64,000 nt of DNA from Bacteroides neonati (lineage in GTDB: Bacteria; Bacteroidota; Bacteroidia; Bacteroidales; Bacteroidaceae), in NCBI RefSeq assembly GCF_000499785.1, contig NZ_HG726025.1:1-64000 (forward strand), read 5' to 3'. This document shows, in pieces, positions 60,182 to 64,000 of the stretch. The position numbers and the translations under genes are program-made. The notes under the pieces are model-generated. The model worked only from the letters and a program-made list of their open reading frames with translations, was not told where the DNA came from and ran no database searches. The first letter of the stretch is position 1. The number at the start of each line of letters is the position of its first letter.

Positions 60182-61099
60182 ATGAAAAAAGTATTTGTAA
60201 TGTTTGCCCTTATGTTGGGCGTAATTGGTGCGACAAACGCACAAGAATCAACAGGCGACCTCTATCATGGTCTGACCAAGAAAGTAACCTATGACCGTAT
60301 GATACCGCCACACGGTATAGAAGTGACCTACGACAAAACGGTACACATAATTTTCCCCTCTGCAGTGAAGTATGTGGACTTGGGTTCACCCAATCTGATA
60401 GCAGGCAAGGCGGACGGAGCGGAAAATGTAATCCGTGTGAAAGCCACAGTTAAGAATTTCCGCACTGAAACCAACTTTTCGGTCATTACCGAAAGCGGCT
60501 CATTTTATACGTTCAATGTCAAATATGCCGATGAACCGCTGCTGCTCAATATTGAGATGAAGGACTTTATCCATGATGGCAGTACGGTCAATCGTCCGAA
60601 TAATGCGCTGGATGTGTACCTGACGGAACTTGGCAGTAAATCGCCCAAACTGGTGCACCTGATTATGAAGTCCATCCATAAGAACAATGACAGGGAGATA
60701 AAGCATATCGGAGCGAAGAGTTTTGGTATTCAATATCTTTTGAGAGGATTGTACACACATAACGGGTTATTGTATTTCCATACCCAGATTAAAAACTCAT
60801 CCAACGTACCGTTCGACGTGGATTTCGTGACTTTCAAAATCGTGGATAAAAAGGTTGCCAAGCGTACCGCCATTCAGGAGCAAGTAATTTTTCCGCTCCG
60901 TGCCTACAACTACGCCACCCGAATTGCAGGCAACAAAGATGAGCGTACAATCTTTACGATGGATAAGTTTACCATTCCCGAAGATAAACAGTTGGTAGTG
61001 GAGCTTCACGAGAAGTCTGGTGGCAGACACCAAACGTTCGTCATTGAGAACGAAGACATAGTACGTGCCAGAGTTATTAACGAATTAAAAGTAAAGTAA
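60182..61099 (+). CDS. traN: TraN, VirB9-like core protein
   Basis: The 305-residue protein has a signal peptide (FALMLGVIGATNAQ) and the DUF4138 beta-rich domain typical of TraN. YDRMIPPHGIEVTYDKTVHI is like the N-terminal strand region of VirB9, and the C-terminus ends RARVINELKVK. It forms the outer part of the core complex with TraM. It is 1 base before traO. Confidence 0.92.
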   Translation: MKKVFVMFALMLGVIGATNAQESTGDLYHGLTKKVTYDRMIPPHGIEVTYDKTVHIIFPSAVKYVDLGSPNLIAGKADGAENVIRVKATVKNFRTETNFSVITESGSFYTFNVKYADEPLLLNIEMKDFIHDGSTVNRPNNALDVYLTELGSKSPKLVHLIMKSIHKNNDREIKHIGAKSFGIQYLLRGLYTHNGLLYFHTQIKNSSNVPFDVDFVTFKIVDKKVAKRTAIQEQVIFPLRAYNYATRIAGNKDERTIFTMDKFTIPEDKQLVVELHEKSGGRHQTFVIENEDIVRARVINELKVK

Positions 61100-61100
61100 G

Positions 61101-61664
61101 ATGAAGCGTTGGTTATTCATTATTGTAGCGTTGCTTGCCCTGACCGGGCAGGCAAACGCCCAACGCTACCTGCCGGGTATGCGTGGACTGGAATTAAGGG
61201 GTGGCTTGGTGGATGGTATTCAAAAGCCATTGAACTACTACACGGGAATAGGACTTTCAACCTACACCAAAAACGGGAACCGCTGGGTGTTCGGAGCGGA
61301 ATATCTCTCTAAAGAGTACGCCTACAAAAATATCTCTATCCCAAAGGCACAGATTACAGCAGAGGGTGGCTATTATATGAAATTTCTTTCTGACCCATCT
61401 AAAACGGTTTTTCTCTCGATCGGTGGCTCTGCATTGGCGGGTTACGAAACAAGTAACTGGGGCAATAAACTCCTACCTGACGGTGCAACCATCCGCAACC
61501 AAGATGCCTTTATCTACGGTGGAGCAATCACCCTCGAACTCGAAACCTACCTGTCCGACCGTGTGGTGCTGCTACTAAACGCAAGGGAACGCATACTCCG
61601 GGGCAGTAGCATTGGAAAATTCCACACAGTATTTGGTGCAGGACTAAAAATAATCATAAATTAA
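61101..61664 (+). CDS. traO: TraO conjugation protein
   Basis: The 187-residue protein has a signal peptide (FIIVALLALTGQANA) and an outer-membrane beta-barrel-like body (YTGIGLSTYTKNGNRWVFGA; SIGGSALAGYETSN), matching TraO. The end FGAGLKIIIN resembles a barrel closing strand. It may be a channel-associated outer-membrane protein. Confidence 0.88.
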   Translation: MKRWLFIIVALLALTGQANAQRYLPGMRGLELRGGLVDGIQKPLNYYTGIGLSTYTKNGNRWVFGAEYLSKEYAYKNISIPKAQITAEGGYYMKFLSDPSKTVFLSIGGSALAGYETSNWGNKLLPDGATIRNQDAFIYGGAITLELETYLSDRVVLLLNARERILRGSSIGKFHTVFGAGLKIIIN

Positions 61665-61665
61665 A

Positions 61666-62109
61666 ATGGATATAGCAATGAAAATAGCATTTATAATCCT
61701 TATTGTCGCTTGTATGGGTACTCTTTTATGCTCGTGTGATGACAAACTCGACATTCAACAGGCATACGACTTCTCACTAAGTACAATGCCTATCCAAAAG
61801 CGTATTAAACAGAATGAAACCGCTGAAATCAGGTGTCAGTTAAATAAATCCGGCAACTACAAGGAGGCGGAGTTTAGAATTGGATATTTTCAATTTGATG
61901 GTCTTGGTACTCTAAAAATGGACGATGGTACAATCTTTCTGCCCAATGATACCTATCCGTTGAAAAAAGAAACGTTCCGGCTCTACTACACTTCCGAATG
62001 CACTGACCAACAACAGATAACAATCTATGTAACAGACAATCAAGGTCAGCACTACGAACTCGAAATTTCTTTTGCAAATGACTCTGATAAAGAAGAGCCA
62101 GCAGAATAG
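61666..62109 (+). CDS. traQ: DUF3872 protein (TraQ-like lipoprotein)
   Basis: The 147-residue protein has a lipobox signal (ACMGTLLCSCDD) and a beta-rich domain with DUF3872 features (DIQQAYDFSLSTMPIQKRIK; RLYYTSECTDQQQITIYVTD). In CTnDOT traP, a primase-type gene, lies between traO and traQ; here the two are 1 base apart, so traP is missing. Start may be 61666 or 61678. A strong terminator follows, so it ends the tra operon. Confidence 0.85.
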   Translation: MDIAMKIAFIILIVACMGTLLCSCDDKLDIQQAYDFSLSTMPIQKRIKQNETAEIRCQLNKSGNYKEAEFRIGYFQFDGLGTLKMDDGTIFLPNDTYPLKKETFRLYYTSECTDQQQITIYVTDNQGQHYELEISFANDSDKEEPAE

Positions 62110-62130
62110 ATAACCGGAAACAAAACATTC

Positions 62131-62163
62131 AAAGTCCGTCGGTTTATAATCGACGGACTTTTG
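62131..62163 (+). terminator. tra operon terminator
   Basis: AAAGTCCGTCG pairs perfectly with CGACGGACTTT, 22 bases after the traQ-like stop. Confidence 0.9.
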
Positions 62164-62215
62164 CGTTACGACGATAATTCTGCTGATTAATTGTGATATG
62201 TTCGGAACTATTTAT

Positions 62216-62223
62216 TAATTTTG
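62216..62223 (+). promoter_or_regulatory. -7 promoter element of the SLOG gene
   Basis: TAATTTTG (TAnnTTTG) with TTG at 62191, 22 bases upstream. A start near 62230 would give a 277-base leader before the ATG at 62507, containing the folded element at 62307-62424. Confidence 0.55.
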
Positions 62224-62306
62224 TACTCAATCAACAATAATTCAAATGCCTATGAGCAAATAAAAAGATAAGAAATATATTATAACGGCTTAATGCTGTT
62301 TGTTTT

Positions 62307-62424
62307 GTATCGTAAAATCGCCAGTTTTAATCACCACAAAACAAATAGGGAAAGTCCATGCTATATCAAATTAGCACGGGCTCGACTTGTTTGTGGTGAG
62401 GGTGTCTGGCGATACCTACGATAC
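62307..62424 (+). ncRNA. Folded 118-nt leader element upstream of the SLOG gene
   Basis: Nested pairings run from the outside in: GTATCGTA (62307) with TACGATAC (62417); ATCGCCAG (62317) with CTGGCGAT (62406); CACCACAAA (62332) with TTTGTGGTG (62390); CAA with TTG; TGCTA (62359) with TAGCA (62372) around an 8-base loop. About 33 bp form in one long, internally looped hairpin. It does not end in a T run. It could be a riboswitch-like leader, a regulatory RNA, or a DNA hairpin such as a replication or transfer site. No known Rfam family is recognised. Confidence 0.65.
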
Positions 62425-62506
62425 GGACTTGTTGAGTACCGTGCTTCTTTATTTTGCAGAGGTGGATGGTTTCAGCGAGAAAATCTAATCGTAAAAACCA
62501 ATCACA

Positions 62507-63334
62507 ATGAGAATCAACAAAAACAAAACAGTCACTTTCACAGGCTATCGCAGCCAAGAAATTCAACATCTAACAGAGGATAAAAACCTCGTAAATGTTA
62601 TCACCACAGAAGTTTACCGTACTGTCAAGCTCTTCTATGAACAGGGCTACAACACTTTTCTAACAGGCGGTTCAGAAGGATTCGACCTTGTTGCCGCCAA
62701 TGCCGTTCTGCAACTCAAGCGGGTAAATACCGATATTCAATTAGTAATGGTCGCCCCCTTTATCGGACAGGAACAGCGATACAGCGCCGTTGATAAAATG
62801 AGCTACAGATATATCTGGGAACGAGCCGATGCAACGGTAGTACTTGCCGAAGCATACACCGATAAGGGACAGTATCTACGAAGAAATGATTATCTGGTAG
62901 ATAACAGTACTGCAATGATATGTTATTATGATGGATTAGCAGGCAACACGAAGTACACTCACGACCGTGCCCAAGATGCAGGACACAACAGCATCAACAT
63001 TTGTGGGATGTTATACGAATACTTCGCCAACGAGAGCCTCGCAAAACAAGCCTTTCAGCCATACAGTCGCATTCAAGGGTTTTGTTACTGCAAGGAGGGT
63101 ATCCTCATTCACAGACGGGATGATAAGCCGCTTATCATTGCCTTTGAACAGATTGCAGAGGTGGAGAGTAAATGTGGGGTGCTGCATATTGTGATGGGCA
63201 ACGGCTTAGAACTTCGTGCATCCCTGCTCTCGAACGATTGTCAGGTGTGGTTTCCCGGTATGGATGAGCCGACCGTGTGGGAAAGTGTGTCAGCGTGCTA
63301 CGCCCAACTAAAAAACAGGATACTACCAAAATAA
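62507..63334 (+). CDS. SLOG-superfamily (DUF1273-type) protein
   Basis: The 275-residue protein has a Rossmann-like SLOG domain: VTFTGYRSQEIQHL at the start, FLTGGSEGFDLVAANAVLQL, VMVAPFIGQEQRYS, DATVVLAEAYTDKGQYLRRN and AMICYYDGLAGNTKYTHDRA (about residues 10-170). SLOG proteins bind nucleotides or their derivatives; several act in antiphage signalling. The C-terminal 100 residues (FCYCKEGILIHRRDDKPLII) look like a separate small domain without a known name. The gene stands alone between two structured non-coding elements. Its function on ICEs is not known. Confidence 0.8.
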   Translation: MRINKNKTVTFTGYRSQEIQHLTEDKNLVNVITTEVYRTVKLFYEQGYNTFLTGGSEGFDLVAANAVLQLKRVNTDIQLVMVAPFIGQEQRYSAVDKMSYRYIWERADATVVLAEAYTDKGQYLRRNDYLVDNSTAMICYYDGLAGNTKYTHDRAQDAGHNSINICGMLYEYFANESLAKQAFQPYSRIQGFCYCKEGILIHRRDDKPLIIAFEQIAEVESKCGVLHIVMGNGLELRASLLSNDCQVWFPGMDEPTVWESVSACYAQLKNRILPK

Positions 63335-63355
63335 GCGTAGCCAATAGATTATAAT

Positions 63356-63496
63356 TGAAAGTTTCATGGTGGTATTTTGCTACTTTTGTACCGCCTAAAG
63401 GCTCATGATAAAAGTAGTCCTTCATAAAGGTCGAAAGGTTTGAAAGTGGTTTTTTCCTACTTTTTGACCGTCCTAAAGACTCACCGTAAAAAGTAG
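63356..63496. repeat. Tandem repeat of a folded element, with covarying stem
   Basis: Two copies about 78 bases apart each hold CTACTTTT...AAAAGTAG (63380-63417 and 63457-63496). Inside, GCC-TAAA-GGC in copy 1 becomes GTC-CTAAA-GAC in copy 2, keeping the pairing. Each copy is preceded by a GAAAG-TTT and GTGGT-TTTT stretch. The pair lies directly 3' of the SLOG gene and just before a terminator. Confidence 0.75.
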
Positions 63497-63517
63497 CGGG
63501 CGGATTTTCTCCGCCCG
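63497..63517. terminator. Bidirectional terminator after the SLOG gene
   Basis: CGGGCGGA-TTTTC-TCCGCCCG is a perfect 8-bp GC-rich stem between convergent genes. Neither side has a long T run, so efficiency is uncertain. Confidence 0.6.
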
Positions 63518-63526
63518 TCCTTATCG

Positions 63527-64000
63527 TTAATCCGCAAATGGATTGTCCTCCTGTGCAGGCTGTTCGGCTACCGTTTCCGGCTCTGTCTGCACCTGTTCCG
63601 CTTGAATAGCCTCTATCTTTTCGGTTATCCGTGCATGGCGTTTATCGTACACCTCTGCGTGTTTGGCTTTTATCTCCGTAACTCCTTCGGGGGCGTGTTG
63701 ATTGGCAAACTCCATCAATAAGCCTTCAGTTATTCCATTACGGAATGCCTCTCGCAACGTGTTCTGAATAAAGTCCCTGCGGATGACCGTCTTTTGTTCT
63801 TCGGTGAGATTGGAAAGGACTTGCATACGCTCCGTATCGGTCAAACCGTAGCTGTATTGGGGTGAAATACCTAACAATTCAATATGGTCGTGGCGTAACT
63901 GTTTGAGCATGGCAAAATACATAATCCGTTCTTCAAGGAGTGAAAAATCTCCGACGGTAGGGTTTAATCCTTTTACAAGTTCTTTGGTGTCGGCAATAAC
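63527..64000 (-). CDS. C-terminal part of a possible ParB-like protein, cut by the window edge
   Basis: The frame is open to the window edge; 157 codons before the stop are visible, starting VIADTKELVKGLNPTVGDFS. LLEERIMYFAMLKQLRHDHI and LTEEQKTVIRRDFIQNTLRE look like the helical C-terminal half of ParB-like proteins on Bacteroidetes ICEs. The tail is acidic and Gln/Pro-rich (EPETVAEQPAQEDNPFAD). The assignment rests on layout, not on the ParB core motifs, which would be upstream of the window. Confidence 0.5.
   Translation of the reverse strand, partial: VIADTKELVKGLNPTVGDFSLLEERIMYFAMLKQLRHDHIELLGISPQYSYGLTDTERMQVLSNLTEEQKTVIRRDFIQNTLREAFRNGITEGLLMEFANQHAPEGVTEIKAKHAEVYDKRHARITEKIEAIQAEQVQTEPETVAEQPAQEDNPFAD

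Larger units (their letters stand above)
7160..64000. mobile_element. CTnDOT/CTn341-type integrative conjugative element with metal-resistance cargo (left end to window edge)
   Basis: Left to right it carries two tyrosine recombinases, Xis-like HTH proteins, a methylase-helicase, topoisomerase III (the CTnDOT exc product is of this type), DUF3945, arsenic and metal cargo, rteC-like sequence, mobC/B/A, and traA-like through traQ-like genes. The left border is placed where the META-domain gene stops matching its family. The right border is outside the window. The mob genes are on the minus strand and the tra genes diverge from them, as in CTnDOT. The exact att site cannot be fixed without the empty site or the right end. 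Confidence 0.88.

Noticed and set aside
62293..62583. Open frame of 96 codons across the folded leader
   Set aside because: It overlaps the SLOG start in another frame, its product has no recognisable domain, and symmetrical pairing explains the sequence better.
1..64000. tRNA or rRNA gene, especially as an integration target
   Set aside because: No cloverleaf or rRNA-like sequence was noticed by eye; the left ICE border lies in a protein gene. A tRNA scan was not possible.

Overview
The window looks like the chromosome of a Bacteroidales species, probably Bacteroides or a close relative. It has Bacteroidetes-type promoters (TAnnTTTG at -7), a typical Bacteroides RecA in a recA/bcp operon, and a complete set of CTnDOT-type Tra proteins. 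No rRNA or tRNA gene and no CRISPR array was found.

Layout. (1) 1-7.19 kb is chromosomal backbone: a phage-repressor-like gene and an unknown gene, a gap with 12-bp repeats, a minus-strand operon (carboxynorspermidine dehydrogenase-like, bcp, recA), a secreted protein of unknown function, and a META-domain lipoprotein that stops early in its second domain. (2) From about 7.16 kb to beyond the right edge lies one integrative conjugative element (ICE) of the CTnDOT/CTn341 type. Its left part holds two tandem tyrosine recombinases, a RhuM-like protein, three small helix-turn-helix proteins, a 1791-residue methylase-helicase, a DUF1896 protein, topoisomerase III, an overlooked 58-residue membrane protein and a DUF3945 protein. 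(3) 21.4-43.6 kb is metal and metalloid cargo: an arsenic operon (arsR, arsE-, arsF- and arsG-like genes, arsD, arsA, arsC, acr3, a lipoprotein, a broken merT-like gene and a broken arsP-like gene), a CDF exporter remnant, a CzcCBA-type efflux operon whose first gene (PAP2 type) is split by an IS982-family element, two degenerate transposases, a Fur-family regulator, an outer-membrane-like protein and a Cd/Zn P-type ATPase. (4) 43.7-48.9 kb has a frameshifted rteC-like gene, then mobC-mobB-mobA on the minus strand with an inverted-repeat-rich upstream region that is a good oriT candidate. (5) 49.3-62.1 kb is the transfer operon: two ParA-like ATPases with partners, then traE, F, G, a DUF3876 gene, I, J, K, L, M, N, O and a DUF3872 gene; no TraP primase lies between traO and the DUF3872 gene. 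(6) The right edge has a SLOG/DUF1273 gene between two strongly structured non-coding elements, and the 3' end of a possible ParB-like gene.

How it fits together: recombinases and Xis-like proteins would move the element, topoisomerase III and the methylase-helicase act on its DNA, MobA/B/C process and couple it, and Tra proteins build the type IV channel. The cargo gives arsenite, arsenate, probably organoarsenical, and divalent-metal export. RteC next to the cargo suggests that the metal genes occupy the place where tetQ-rteA-rteB lies in CTnDOT.

The most unusual observations are non-coding: a shared leader motif (CCACTAAAATCC plus an A-rich tail) at seven places in the element, mostly just before start codons; a paired 22-bp-spaced motif shared by three control regions; a degenerate GCGAA array before the ParA gene; and the folded elements on both sides of the SLOG gene. 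Several genes are broken at homopolymer runs, which may be phase variation or sequencing error.
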